A stretch of DNA of 35,174 nucleotides, from the NCBI GenBank assembly GCA_016190145.1, contig JACPRD010000212.1, positions 1 to 35,174 of the forward strand, in the 5' to 3' direction. Positions 15,344 through 23,416 of this stretch are shown here, piece by piece; within the stretch, counting starts at the first letter, position 1, and each line of letters begins with the position of its first letter. The position numbers and the translations under genes were made by a program. Origin of the DNA: Planctomycetota bacterium. GTDB taxonomy: Bacteria > Planctomycetota > MHYJ01 > WSZJ01. A model generated the notes under the pieces. The model saw nothing but the letters and a program-made list of their open reading frames with translations, was not told where the DNA came from and made no database searches.

Positions 15344-16090
15344 GTGACGCCCGCCGAAGACGCCCGACCCGAGCGTGTGAACGGGATCCTGGGCGCAATT
15401 GCCTGGGCGGCGGCGCTCATTCACGCCGGGGCGGCGTTCGCGATGCTGCTGGTGCTGCGGCAGGGGTTCGATCCTGCGCTCACGCCGGCGGAGCGCGCCG
15501 CCTGGATCTCCGGTCACCCGGTCCTCTGGCGCGGCGGCTGGGCCTTCTGGATCGCGGGCGCGCTCTCGCTCATCGCCTTCTACGCCGCCTGGGGCGCCCG
15601 GCTCCCCTCGCGCCTGCCGGGACGCCTCGCGGTCGCCATCGCCGCCTGCGGCGCACTCTTCGACATCGGCTCTGAAATCGCGTTCATCGTGCGGCTCCCG
15701 CGCGACCTCGAGACCGTCTCCCGCCTCGGCACGTTTTACACAACCGTCGTCGCCAACGGCCTTTACTGCGTCGCCGGCTCGATCCTTACCCTCGCAACCC
15801 CGGGGCTCCCTTCCTGGCTCCGCGCGCTGACCTGGACCCTCTGGACTGCCGGCTTCGCCATGGCCGCCGCGGGGGCGTTCGCGTGGCTCCCCGGCATCCA
15901 GGCGACGACAGCCCTCCTCTCCGTGCTTCTCCCCCCGTGGTTCGTGCTCCTGGCCGCCCGCCTCGGCACATCTCCAAACGGTTGCCTTCCCGACCTCCAG
16001 AGTCCAGAATGCGCCTGCGCACCCAAAAACAAAGCAGGAGACCCCCATGGTCCTTCGCGTCCAGGAAGCCATCAACGAGCAGGTCAATAA
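15344..16090 (+). CDS. Multi-pass membrane protein, unknown function
   Basis: A 248-aa protein starting at GTG with AGGAGG 6 nt upstream. It has about six hydrophobic segments (roughly 15-38, 63-85, 92-115, 130-155, 165-185, 190-208), with short loops such as 'ERAAWISGHPVLWRGGWAFW'. The pattern resembles DUF4386-type membrane proteins, but I cannot confirm a family. The last 40 residues (after 'PPWFVLLAARLG') are polar, Pro/Gly-rich and run 44 nt into the ferritin gene in another frame; they look like sequence gained by loss of an earlier stop. Confidence 0.7.
   Translation: MTPAEDARPERVNGILGAIAWAAALIHAGAAFAMLLVLRQGFDPALTPAERAAWISGHPVLWRGGWAFWIAGALSLIAFYAAWGARLPSRLPGRLAVAIAACGALFDIGSEIAFIVRLPRDLETVSRLGTFYTTVVANGLYCVAGSILTLATPGLPSWLRALTWTLWTAGFAMAAAGAFAWLPGIQATTALLSVLLPPWFVLLAARLGTSPNGCLPDLQSPECACAPKNKAGDPHGPSRPGSHQRAGQ
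15982..16010 (+). promoter_or_regulatory. Promoter of the ferritin gene
   Basis: TTGCCT (15982-15987), a 17-nt spacer, then CAGAAT (16005-16010). It is followed by a 36-nt leader with a GCAGGAGA ribosome site before the ATG at 16047. It lies inside the 3' part of the preceding frame. Unlike many promoters here it gives an mRNA with a leader. Confidence 0.5.
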
Positions 16091-16544
16091 CGAACTCTCC
16101 TCCTCCTACTCCTACCTCGCCATGTCCGCCTTCTGCGAATCGCAGAATTTCCGCGGGTGTGCGAAGTGGTTCCGCATGCAGAGCGAGGAGGAGACCGGCC
16201 ACGCGATGAAGCTCTTCGACTTCCTCATCGCCCGCGGCGCCAACGTCACCCTCGACGCCATATCCCGTCCGGCTCCGACCTACAAGTCCATCGCCCAGGC
16301 GTTCGAAACGGCGCTCAAGCAGGAGATCGAAGTCTCCAGGCAGATCGATCACCTCTACGAGCTCGCCTTCAGGGAGAAGGCATTCTCCGCGATGGCCGAG
16401 CTGAACTGGTTCCTGACGGAACAGGTCGAGGAGGAGCGTCAGGTGCGCGAGATCGTGGCGAAGTTCAACCTGGTGAAGAACGATGCCGCGGCGCTGCTCG
16501 AGATCGACAAGGAGCTTGGCGCGAGGTCGGCGGAGGCGAAGTAA
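16047..16544 (+). CDS. Ferritin, non-heme (FtnA type)
   Basis: A 165-aa ferritin, normal for the bacterial FtnA type. The ferroxidase residues are in place by comparison with E. coli FtnA: Glu16, Tyr23, Glu49, His52, Glu93, Gln126 and Glu129. Conserved blocks are 'NNELSSSYSYLAM', 'SEEETGHAMKLFDFL' and 'LNWFLTEQVEEE'. It stores iron as a 24-subunit cytoplasmic cage by oxidising Fe(II). The start has a good AGGAGA site and its own promoter. There is no heme-binding Met of bacterioferritin. Confidence 0.95.
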   Translation: MVLRVQEAINEQVNNELSSSYSYLAMSAFCESQNFRGCAKWFRMQSEEETGHAMKLFDFLIARGANVTLDAISRPAPTYKSIAQAFETALKQEIEVSRQIDHLYELAFREKAFSAMAELNWFLTEQVEEERQVREIVAKFNLVKNDAAALLEIDKELGARSAEAK

Positions 16545-16577
16545 AGATCGGTCTCCGGCGGGGGAGGGGAATCGCCG

Positions 16578-18179
16578 TCAGCGCGCGGGTAGTAACTCCG
16601 CGAACTTCTCCAGGTCTCCGTACCTGTTCTCCCACGTCGTGTACATGATGCCTTCCACACCCTTCGTTTTCCCGGCGGCCTCCAGCCAGTCGCGGATCTT
16701 CTCCGGCTCGGCGTCGTAGTACCCCGCGATGAGCGTCCGATGGCCGCGGTCCGCGAAGAACCTCAGGCTCTCGGTGCGCTTTTCGAAGTGCCAGCACGCC
16801 ACGATCACGTCCTTGTCGAGGCCCTCCCAGGACTTCGCGAGGTCGCCGCGGACGAGGTAGTAATCGTCGTGGGCGTTGTGATTGGGGTCGAACATGTCGC
16901 TCCAGACGAAGATCCTGCCGCCGGGATTGACCTCGCGGAGGATCTTGACGCACTGCGACACGTTATCGGCCAGGATCGCGCCGGCGTCGAGGTCGCGGCG
17001 GCGGCAGGCATCGTCCTGATTCAGGACGCGGATCTCGTCGTGCGACATGAAATAGGACTTCGCACCCCAGGCCGCGTGGACCCGCTTCGCCTGGTCGCGC
17101 AGCAGCTCGAGCGTCTTCGGCTCGGACGGGCAGATCATGACCTGGCCCGAGTGGACCGTGATCGCGTGGTGGTAAGAGACGCGCAGGCGCGTGCCGTCGG
17201 CCAGCCCCGTCTTCAGGGCCGGCGGCTCGTGCCAGACCTCGTACCCGCCCGGCCACGGGACGGTGCCCATTCGCAGGTCCGCGAGCTTCTCGAACCCCTT
17301 CCCCTCGACGAGAACAGCGCCCCCCTCCCGTTTCACCGCCAGCGGCGCCCCGTCCCTCCGCACGAGGTTCACCGGGCCGCACTCCTCGAGCCGCGCATCG
17401 TCCCACCAGAGCGAGCCCGTCGACGCCCCCCACGCGCCGAGATAGATTCCGACCTCGCCCTCCTCCAGCGAATTGAAAACCACGTGGTGCTCCGCCCAGT
17501 CCTGCGTCGGCTTCACCCCCAGGTCCGTGTGGTTCAGCGACCGCTTCCCCGCGAGCACCGCCACGCGCGGCTCGCCCCGGAATGCCTCCGTCTTCACGCG
17601 CACCGACAGGTGGTACTGCCGGTACGGGCTCACCTTGACCTTCTGCACGATCCGCGCGTTCCCTCCCTTCGGATCCGTCATCCGCGCCGCGCCGCCGTCC
17701 GCCGTCACGCAGTCGTCCTTCCAGTCCCATTTCGAGAGGTCCGCGAAGTCCCCGCCACGAAACGCCACCGCCGGGTCCGCCTCCACCCGCGCCTCGCCTC
17801 CCTTCACCACGAACAGCGCCTCGCGCACGGGAAGAGCCTCCGCGAGATTCGGGTCGCGCGAGAGCAGTCCTTCCGAGTACCCGATCGGAAACACAGCCGG
17901 CACGATCTCGAGCCTGAGCTCCGCTGCGAGTTTCCTGAGGCGATCGACGTTCGCGAAATACCGCTTGTCCATGTCCTCGAGGCGCGAGAACTTCGAGTCC
18001 GCGAGCAGGATACCGGTGTATCCGGCCTTCGCGGCGCGGCGGAAGATGTCCTCGACCTGCGGGATATTGGCGTCGACCCAGAGGTTGCGGGAGACGTAGA
18101 CCCAGCGGTCTTTGAGTTGAAGGGGCTCCTCCGCGCCGGCGAATCCTGCGAGGAGGAGGACCAGGGCGGCTCGGCGCAT
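16578..18179 (-). CDS. Secreted GH20-like TIM-barrel glycoside hydrolase
   Basis: A 533-aa protein. Signal peptide 1-16 (LLLAGFAGA). Residues about 20-125 and 335-533 look like the two parts of a TIM barrel ('YTGILLADSKFSRLEDMDKR', 'FMSHDEIRV', 'GRIFVWSDMFDPNHN', 'GIMYTTWENRYGDL'). Residues about 130-270 are an inserted beta-sandwich, probably carbohydrate-binding ('FADLSKWDWKDD', 'WDDARLEE'). The adjacent Asp381-Glu382 at a strand end resembles the catalytic Asp-Glu pair of GH20 enzymes. Substrate unknown. The start at 18179 is chosen over an upstream in-frame ATG because it opens the signal peptide and follows a TTGATC/TTTGCT promoter. Assignment to GH20 itself is tentative. Confidence 0.75.
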   Translation of the reverse strand: MRRAALVLLLAGFAGAEEPLQLKDRWVYVSRNLWVDANIPQVEDIFRRAAKAGYTGILLADSKFSRLEDMDKRYFANVDRLRKLAAELRLEIVPAVFPIGYSEGLLSRDPNLAEALPVREALFVVKGGEARVEADPAVAFRGGDFADLSKWDWKDDCVTADGGAARMTDPKGGNARIVQKVKVSPYRQYHLSVRVKTEAFRGEPRVAVLAGKRSLNHTDLGVKPTQDWAEHHVVFNSLEEGEVGIYLGAWGASTGSLWWDDARLEECGPVNLVRRDGAPLAVKREGGAVLVEGKGFEKLADLRMGTVPWPGGYEVWHEPPALKTGLADGTRLRVSYHHAITVHSGQVMICPSEPKTLELLRDQAKRVHAAWGAKSYFMSHDEIRVLNQDDACRRRDLDAGAILADNVSQCVKILREVNPGGRIFVWSDMFDPNHNAHDDYYLVRGDLAKSWEGLDKDVIVACWHFEKRTESLRFFADRGHRTLIAGYYDAEPEKIRDWLEAAGKTKGVEGIMYTTWENRYGDLEKFAELLPAR

Positions 18180-18185
18180 CCCGTC

Positions 18186-18214
18186 AGCAAACCGCAGGCA
18201 GCCTCCGGGATCAA
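18186..18214 (-). promoter_or_regulatory. Promoter of the GH20-like gene
   Basis: TTGATC (complement 18209-18214), a 17-nt spacer, then TTTGCT (complement 18186-18191), 6 nt before the ATG. The -10 box is weak, but the layout repeats that of other genes here. Confidence 0.4.
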
Positions 18215-18370
18215 GCGGGATCGGGCATGAGGGGCAGGGCGACCCGACGATTCGCAGCGGCTCGGAGGAGGTGATGAAGTCAATTAAGTGATGTCGTCCG
18301 AAACTCCGGCGCCCCGGGCGGGTTGAAACTGCGGACACCACGACGCGCCTCGAATCAAGGAGCCCGGATC

Positions 18371-18883
18371 ATGACGAGACTTTTCGCAGTGAAGGCCATC
18401 GCCCTCGTGGCGCTGGCGTGTTTCGCCACCCCTCAGGCGTATGCCGGGGGGGAGGACGGGGGCAGGAACGGACACAGGAAGAAGGCCGACCGCCGGGACG
18501 AGGATCGGCGCGGGAAGAAGAAGTCGCAGATGAAGAAGAAGGGGCCGCAGCGCCCGGGTCATGGCGCGCAGCTCTCCCCCGAACGGCGCGCTGAGCTTCT
18601 CCGGGCGCTTCGCTCGCAGCGCGGTCGCGGGGCGCTGCAGGCGCATCCGGCGATGCGGCGCGCCATGATGCGGAAATTCATGATGCAGCGGGGCCGGGGA
18701 ATGCAGCCGGGTCGCGGATTCGGCCGGCAGTTCGCGCCGGGGCAGCACCGCGGAGGCCCGCAGCTCGGGCGCCCGGGCGCGCGGCGTCCCGGACTCGCGC
18801 AGAAGCAGCGCAGGCACCAGCAGCACGGCAGGAAACAAATGAAGCAGGGGAAATCCCGGAAGCCCCGGGGCCGGATGATTTAG
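18371..18883 (+). CDS. Secreted, highly basic low-complexity protein
   Basis: A 170-aa protein. A clear signal peptide (1-25, ending PQAYA) is followed by an extremely basic mature part rich in Arg, Lys, Gly, Gln and Met. A short central helical segment ('LSPERRAELLRALRSQRG', about 75-92) is the only ordered-looking part, and Gly-Arg motifs follow. AAGGAG lies 9 nt before the ATG. No family recognised. Net charge suggests binding to polyanions (nucleic acid, acidic polysaccharide) outside the cytoplasm; this is inference. It is divergent from the GH20-like gene and convergent with the esterase gene. Confidence 0.7.
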   Translation: MTRLFAVKAIALVALACFATPQAYAGGEDGGRNGHRKKADRRDEDRRGKKKSQMKKKGPQRPGHGAQLSPERRAELLRALRSQRGRGALQAHPAMRRAMMRKFMMQRGRGMQPGRGFGRQFAPGQHRGGPQLGRPGARRPGLAQKQRRHQQHGRKQMKQGKSRKPRGRMI

Positions 18884-18894
18884 CGCTTCGCGAA

Positions 18895-18924
18895 CGGGCC
18901 GCGGCTTCATCCAGCTGCGGCCCG
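18895..18924. terminator. Bidirectional terminator-like hairpin
   Basis: CGGGCCGC (18895-18902) and GCGGCCCG (18917-18924) form an 8-bp GC stem with a 14-nt loop, between the stops of two convergent genes (18883 and 18927). There is no clear T-run on either side, so the strength is uncertain. Confidence 0.45.
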
Positions 18925-18926
18925 GC

Positions 18927-20192
18927 CTATTTCAACTCGACCCATCCCGCAAACCACATCTCCGGATCGCGCTTCACGTCGATCGTCTCCGCCATCGCCA
19001 GGAGCGACAGCTTCACCTTCCCGTTGAACAGCTCCTTGCCCGCGTCGTCCACCACGACCACAGGCTGGTCGAACTTGACCATCTTCTCGTTCAGCAGGAG
19101 CGTCAGACCGGCCGCGCGCCCCGTCACCGTGAACCTGTTGCCCTCGCGCTGCACGTCGACGAGGCCGTTCCCGTCCGCCGACTTCACCCAGAAGAAGTGC
19201 CTCTTGTACTCGCGCGACGGCTCCCACACCACCCGCTTCGGCAGCGGATCGCGCTTCTTCGCGAGCATGAACTTCCAGATCTCCTGCACGCCCTCCTTCG
19301 GCAGGCCGTGGCCGATGTCCGCGTACTTCTTCCACACGTAGTCGAACGGCCCGTATTTCTCCTTGAGATCGTCCAGCACCTCGGCGGCGCGGATCGAGCT
19401 GTCGGGCCGCACCTGTTTGTCGTCCGTGGAGTTGAAGAACCAGAACGGGAGATTCTTGAGATTCGGGACGATTCCCTGCGCGAGGATCAGCTTTCCCTCG
19501 CCGTCCTTGCCCCCCACGAAAATGCCGCCAGCCATCGCCGATCCCGCCGCGAACAGGTCCGCGTGCCGCGGTCCGATCGACCAGGTCCCGTAGCCTCCCA
19601 TCGAGTGCCCCGCGAGAAACACGCGGTTCGTGTCCACGCTGAACGTCCGCTTCAGATCCTCCAGGATCGCCAGCACGTACCGTTCCTCGCGCTCCGAATT
19701 CCACGCCGAGTCGTCTTTCTGGATCACCGTCGGCCAGACGTTGATCATTCCCGTGCCCGGCGCGCCGAGCAGGCTCTTGATCTGGGCCCCGTCCCCGACC
19801 CCGGCCCCCCCGCCGTGCAGCAGGATGAACACTCCCGTCGGCTGCCCCTTCTTCGCCCCGCTCGCCACCTGCATCTCGAACTGGCCCGGATAGTCCGGAT
19901 GCGTGCACTTCTGCTGGTTCTTGTCCGTCAGACGCACCCCGGCCTTCGCGTACAGGAAAGCCTTCTGCGCGAGCTTGCCCACGTCCGCGCGCGACGGATG
20001 GTCGATCGCCGCCAGTCTCTCCGCGATTCCCGCTTTCTCCGCCGTCGTCTTCGCCGCGAGATACTCGCGCAGCAGCCCGTCCGCTTCCTTCATCTCCGCC
20101 GCCGACAACGCCTCCGCGGGCTTCACGGCCTGCGCGCGCGCCAGGGGCGCGATCGCCAGGAAGAGAACCGGAACCGCCAGAAGAGGCCTCAT
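18927..20192 (-). CDS. Secreted alpha/beta-hydrolase esterase
   Basis: A 421-aa protein. The signal peptide is 1-20 (ending LARA). A helical N-terminal part (25-95) precedes an alpha/beta-hydrolase domain of the feruloyl esterase/PHB depolymerase type: oxyanion segment 'GVFILLHGGG', nucleophile elbow GHSMGG (Ser about 197), acid region 'NSTDDKQV' and catalytic His in 'DIGHGLP'. The C-terminal 90 residues are a beta-rich module. Two start codons 9 nt apart are possible. I chose 20192 because a TATCAT box sits 7 nt before it and overlaps the other ATG (20201). Substrate unknown; an ester on a plant or microbial polymer is plausible given the neighbouring polysaccharide enzymes. Confidence 0.85.
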   Translation of the reverse strand: MRPLLAVPVLFLAIAPLARAQAVKPAEALSAAEMKEADGLLREYLAAKTTAEKAGIAERLAAIDHPSRADVGKLAQKAFLYAKAGVRLTDKNQQKCTHPDYPGQFEMQVASGAKKGQPTGVFILLHGGGAGVGDGAQIKSLLGAPGTGMINVWPTVIQKDDSAWNSEREERYVLAILEDLKRTFSVDTNRVFLAGHSMGGYGTWSIGPRHADLFAAGSAMAGGIFVGGKDGEGKLILAQGIVPNLKNLPFWFFNSTDDKQVRPDSSIRAAEVLDDLKEKYGPFDYVWKKYADIGHGLPKEGVQEIWKFMLAKKRDPLPKRVVWEPSREYKRHFFWVKSADGNGLVDVQREGNRFTVTGRAAGLTLLLNEKMVKFDQPVVVVDDAGKELFNGKVKLSLLAMAETIDVKRDPEMWFAGWVELK

Positions 20193-20199
20193 CCGGGGC

Positions 20200-20205
20200 A
20201 TGATA
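20200..20205 (-). promoter_or_regulatory. -10 element of the esterase gene
   Basis: TATCAT on the minus strand, 7 nt before the ATG at 20192. It overlaps the alternative upstream ATG, which argues against that start. No clear -35 box. Confidence 0.4.
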
Positions 20206-20227
20206 CACGCCCGGCGACCGATCCCGA

Positions 20228-20256
20228 TTGGCTCGGAGCCCTCTTCCCGGTAGGCT
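20228..20256 (+). promoter_or_regulatory. Promoter of the SH3-like coiled-coil gene
   Basis: TTGGCT (20228-20233), a 17-nt spacer, TAGGCT (20251-20256), then 7 nt to the ATG. No Shine-Dalgarno sequence fits in the gap, so transcription would start at or near the ATG. Confidence 0.55.
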
Positions 20257-20263
20257 TTTGCTC

Positions 20264-21340
20264 ATGAATCGATTCCTCGCGCTCCTCCTGCTCCTCCCCG
20301 CTCTCGCGCCGGCGGATGTCGTGAAGACGAAGGACGGACGGGTTCTCGAAGGGCGCATCGTCGAGGAAACCGCCGAGAAGGTCGTGATCGAAGTCGAACG
20401 CAAGGGCGGCAAGGCGAAAATGGCCGTTCCCCTCGCCAACGTGGCCTCCATCGAGCGCGGCCCTGCACCGCGCGAACAGTACGAATCCCGGGCGGCGAAA
20501 CTCGCCGCCGCGGACTGGCCCGCCGAACTCGAACTCGCGAAGTTCTGCCAGGAAAAGGGTCTCGTCGCCGAAGCCGGAAAACACTTCGCCCATATCGTTT
20601 CGGAAAGCGCCGGCGCCACCCAGACGATCGAAGCCCGCGCCGCCCTCCTCAAGATGGGCTGGCGCGCATTCCCCGGCGAGGGCTGGAAACCCGAAGACGC
20701 CTACTGGACCCCGAAAGGTTTCGTGAAACGCGGCGGCAAGTGGGTGACGGCCGACTTCGCCGAAGCTTACGCCGCGGTCGAAAAAGCGGAGAAGACCCTT
20801 CGCGACTTCCGCAAGAAAGGCGACTACCTCGCGGGGCTCGGTGAATACGCGAAGGAGTACCGCCGCTGCATCGACGGCCTGAACGATCTCCAGGAGAGGC
20901 AGGGCAAGCTGGCGGTCGAGGTCGAGGAGAAGCGGCTGGAGGTGCTGGCGGATCTCACGCGGATCACCGTGATCGACCTGAGGGTGGAGGACATCGACCA
21001 GCTCGCCTTCACGCAGGCGGGAGACCTCATCACGAGCCGCGGCGAGATCGTGATCGTCAAGGCGCGCCAGGACACGGCCGAGTGGCGGATCTACGAGGGA
21101 CACCGGAGCGAGCTGGAGTCGCTCCACGCTGAAGACAGGCGGAACCGCGAGGAGATGAGCGCGCTCACCGAGCGCACGAAGGAGATCCTGGACAAGGCGA
21201 AGTCGGAGGGGAAGGTGCTCGTGTCCGCGGAAGGCGAGGAGAAGCGGCTGGAGGAGGTCGTGAGGGAGGCGGAGGCGAGGAGGGAGGAGAAGAGGGCCGC
21301 GATGCTGGAGAAGCTGGACGAAAACGGATTTCCGAAATAG
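20264..21340 (+). CDS. Secreted SH3-like/coiled-coil protein
   Basis: A 358-aa protein. Signal peptide 1-18 (LLLLPALAPA). Residues about 19-65 ('VVKTKDGRVLEGRIVEET' then 'KMAVPLANVASIE') form a small beta module commonly seen at the start of planctomycete secreted proteins. Residues 70-170 hold helical repeats and a 'GWKPEDAYWTPKGFVKRGGKWV' block. From 180 on the protein is a long charged coiled coil rich in Glu, Arg and Lys, interrupted by a beta segment near 240-275. The function is unknown. It is divergent from the esterase gene, with leaderless-type promoters on both sides. Confidence 0.8.
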   Translation: MNRFLALLLLLPALAPADVVKTKDGRVLEGRIVEETAEKVVIEVERKGGKAKMAVPLANVASIERGPAPREQYESRAAKLAAADWPAELELAKFCQEKGLVAEAGKHFAHIVSESAGATQTIEARAALLKMGWRAFPGEGWKPEDAYWTPKGFVKRGGKWVTADFAEAYAAVEKAEKTLRDFRKKGDYLAGLGEYAKEYRRCIDGLNDLQERQGKLAVEVEEKRLEVLADLTRITVIDLRVEDIDQLAFTQAGDLITSRGEIVIVKARQDTAEWRIYEGHRSELESLHAEDRRNREEMSALTERTKEILDKAKSEGKVLVSAEGEEKRLEEVVREAEARREEKRAAMLEKLDENGFPK

Positions 21341-21360
21341 AGGATGCCCTGAAAACAGTG

Positions 21361-21383
21361 CGGGCGCGCCGGTGGCGCGCCCG
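21361..21383. terminator. Bidirectional hairpin terminator
   Basis: CGGGCGCGCC, loop GGT, GGCGCGCCCG: a perfect 10-bp GC stem between the convergent genes ending at 21340 and 21408. No U-tract follows, but location and strength fit transcription termination in both directions. Confidence 0.6.
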
Positions 21384-21407
21384 CGCGGGATTCAGGATCT
21401 GCGCTTC

Positions 21408-21728
21408 TCAGTTCAGCTTGAGCATCGGCCGGATCACGTTCCACTCGCGATCGCCCTGTCTCCGGTAGATGTACCGGATGTCCTCGCGGTCCCCGGCCTG
21501 CCAGCTCTCAAACCCGTGATACCGCAGCGCGATCAGCGCGACCTCCTGCTCGCTCGGCGTTCCGCGTTTCAGGGCCTCGACGAACAGATCCGCCGCCTTC
21601 TGGGGCAGCGATTTGCAGCGATGCTCCCACTCCCGCCACTGCTTGGTGCCGTCGGGGGGAAGGGGTTTCAGGAGGAAGCCCTGGACGGTGAGGGTTTCCA
21701 TGTCTGGCGGTGCGGTGTCGCGTTTCAT
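21408..21728 (-). CDS. Small hypothetical protein
   Basis: A 106-aa protein, no family recognised. The central part is helical and charged ('QWREWEHRCKSLPQKAADLFVEAL', in part), followed by 'EQEVALIALRYHGFESWQ' and a C-terminal 'DIRYIYRRQGDREWNVIRPMLKLN'-type strand. There is no signal peptide or membrane segment. The start at 21728 is chosen because ACAGGAGA lies about 9 nt upstream; the longer frame to 21821 has a Pro/Thr/Arg-rich start without a ribosome site. Confidence 0.6.
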   Translation of the reverse strand: MKRDTAPPDMETLTVQGFLLKPLPPDGTKQWREWEHRCKSLPQKAADLFVEALKRGTPSEQEVALIALRYHGFESWQAGDREDIRYIYRRQGDREWNVIRPMLKLN

Positions 21729-21827
21729 CGTTCGGGTCTCCTGTCTCGAAAACACCGGCGGTCGCGTTCGTATTCCCGGTCCGGCTGTCGGGCATGAAGG
21801 GGTCGATGGCGGCTCCGTCAAAAGGAT

Positions 21828-21851
21828 GGGGGCGCGGTGAACCGCGCCCCC
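21828..21851 (-). terminator. Rho-independent terminator after the PDZ gene
   Basis: On the minus strand GGGGGCGCGG, a 4-nt loop TTCA and CCGCGCCCCC form a perfect 10-bp stem, followed by ATCCTTTTG. It lies 80 nt past the stop of the PDZ/terpenoid-cyclase-fold gene. Confidence 0.75.
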
Positions 21852-21930
21852 TTCCCCCCGGACGGCGCAACCTTAGCCGAAGCAATAGCTTGTGTCAAGG
21901 TTTTCGATTGGCACGCCGGGTGCGGCAACC

Positions 21931-23355
21931 TTATTTCTGCCCCGTGGTAAGGAGCTTCAGCTTGCCCTTCGGCAACTGAAGGATCAGCGCGTAACTCGCC
22001 GTCGTCCAGCAGGCCCCGAGCTCCCGGTCGGTGTTGCTGTGAAGTGCCTTCGACTCCTCCGTCGGCCGCGCGCTGAACGTTCCGTCCGGCCGCCGCGCGG
22101 CGAGAATCTCCAGGCGGAACTGCTCCATGAATTCCTTCCAGTACGCGGTGCCCAGCCACATGCAGGCGAAGCCCGCCGACACATAGTGCTGCACGGGGGA
22201 GACGTGCCCCGTGGTGAGGTCCTTGATGGTGCGCTTGAAGAACGAGGACATGCGCGCGTAGAAGGGGTGTTTCTGCTGCTCGAGGAGCGACATTCCCAGG
22301 ATTCCCAGCGCCGTACGCCCGGGGTCGCCCATGCCCTTCTGACCCGGATGGTTGCTGTACCCGATCCCGCCGTCGCCGCCGGAGGTGTCGATCATGTACG
22401 CGATGCCCTTGTCGATCACCTGCTGCGACGGCTTGAACCCCGACCGCTTGAGCGCGCCGAGCGACGAGAGGCAGAAGTTGCCGACGATCTGGAGCTCCAG
22501 GTAGTTGAGCGCGTTCGGCCCGCCGGGTCCGTGCGCCCATCCGCCGGAAGCCTCCTGGTTCTTCTCGATCTGCTGCATGATCTCGGTCAGGCGCTGTTCC
22601 AGTTCCGGCGTCGGGTCGAGCCGGTACACCTCGCAGAGGAACAACGGCGAATACCCGTACGCCCAGTTCGTCTGGTTCCAGTTCGCGCCGCCGGGGCGCT
22701 CGCCCATCATGTCGCGTTCCTTGCCGCAGTTCTCGGCGACCCAGGCCGCGGCTTTCTGGATGTTCTCGGCGTACGGCCCTTCCTTCGGCGTGCTTCCCGA
22801 AGCGAGCATCGCGAGTCCCGCGAGGCAGGTCACGACGACCTGGCCGTTGGTGCCGCCAAGGCCGATCGGGAACGAACCGTCCGCCGCCTGCTGCGAGACC
22901 AGGAACTGCAGCGACTCCTCCACGAGCTTCTCGCACCGGGCGCACCCGACGGGGCACTGAGCCGCATGTGCCCCCAACGACGGCAGCTTGAGCTTGATCG
23001 CCTGCGGCTTCCCCTCGCGCGAGATCGACAGTGTCACCTGCGCGTCCTTCCGGCTCGACGCCTGCTCGAGCAGGTCCACGAACTGGTAGATCGGGTCCAT
23101 CTTCTTCGACAGAAACGTCGGCCCGACGCCGACGATGATGTCCCCCTTCTCCAGTCCCCCCCCCTGCGCCGGCGTCCCCTCGAGGATGTTCGTGACCTGG
23201 ATCGCCACCGACCCCCGCGGGAGCTTCAGTTCCTCGGCAGGTTTCCGGATCGGCAGCCCCTCCGCCCCCAGCACGCCGAGGTTGAACGCGTCGGTTTCGG
23301 CGAAGGCGGGCGTGACCAGGACGAGGTAGGCAATGGCCCGGCAGAGTCGGCGCAT
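21931..23355 (-). CDS. Secreted PDZ plus prenyltransferase-repeat protein (DUF6288-like)
   Basis: A 474-aa protein. Signal peptide 1-19. A PDZ domain (about 22-125) contains 'GTPAQGGGLEKGDIIVGVG'. A Cys cluster CPVGCARC (Cys134, 138, 141) then leads into an alpha/alpha toroid of the prenyltransferase/squalene-cyclase type ('LQFLVSQQAADGSFP', 'ASGGWAHGPGGPNALNYLEL', 'GGDGGIGYSNHPGQKG', 'GRTALGILGMSLL'). The combination matches the DUF6288-type proteins of Planctomycetes and relatives. Role unknown; probably a periplasmic binding or cyclase-fold protein. AGGGAGGG stands just before the ATG, and a TACTAT box about 22 nt upstream suggests a normal leader. Confidence 0.85.
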   Translation of the reverse strand: MRRLCRAIAYLVLVTPAFAETDAFNLGVLGAEGLPIRKPAEELKLPRGSVAIQVTNILEGTPAQGGGLEKGDIIVGVGPTFLSKKMDPIYQFVDLLEQASSRKDAQVTLSISREGKPQAIKLKLPSLGAHAAQCPVGCARCEKLVEESLQFLVSQQAADGSFPIGLGGTNGQVVVTCLAGLAMLASGSTPKEGPYAENIQKAAAWVAENCGKERDMMGERPGGANWNQTNWAYGYSPLFLCEVYRLDPTPELEQRLTEIMQQIEKNQEASGGWAHGPGGPNALNYLELQIVGNFCLSSLGALKRSGFKPSQQVIDKGIAYMIDTSGGDGGIGYSNHPGQKGMGDPGRTALGILGMSLLEQQKHPFYARMSSFFKRTIKDLTTGHVSPVQHYVSAGFACMWLGTAYWKEFMEQFRLEILAARRPDGTFSARPTEESKALHSNTDRELGACWTTASYALILQLPKGKLKLLTTGQK

Positions 23356-23416
23356 GAACCCTCCCTTTAGGATCCGGATAGTACTACGGGCGAACCGCGC
23401 CGATTGATGGAACCTC

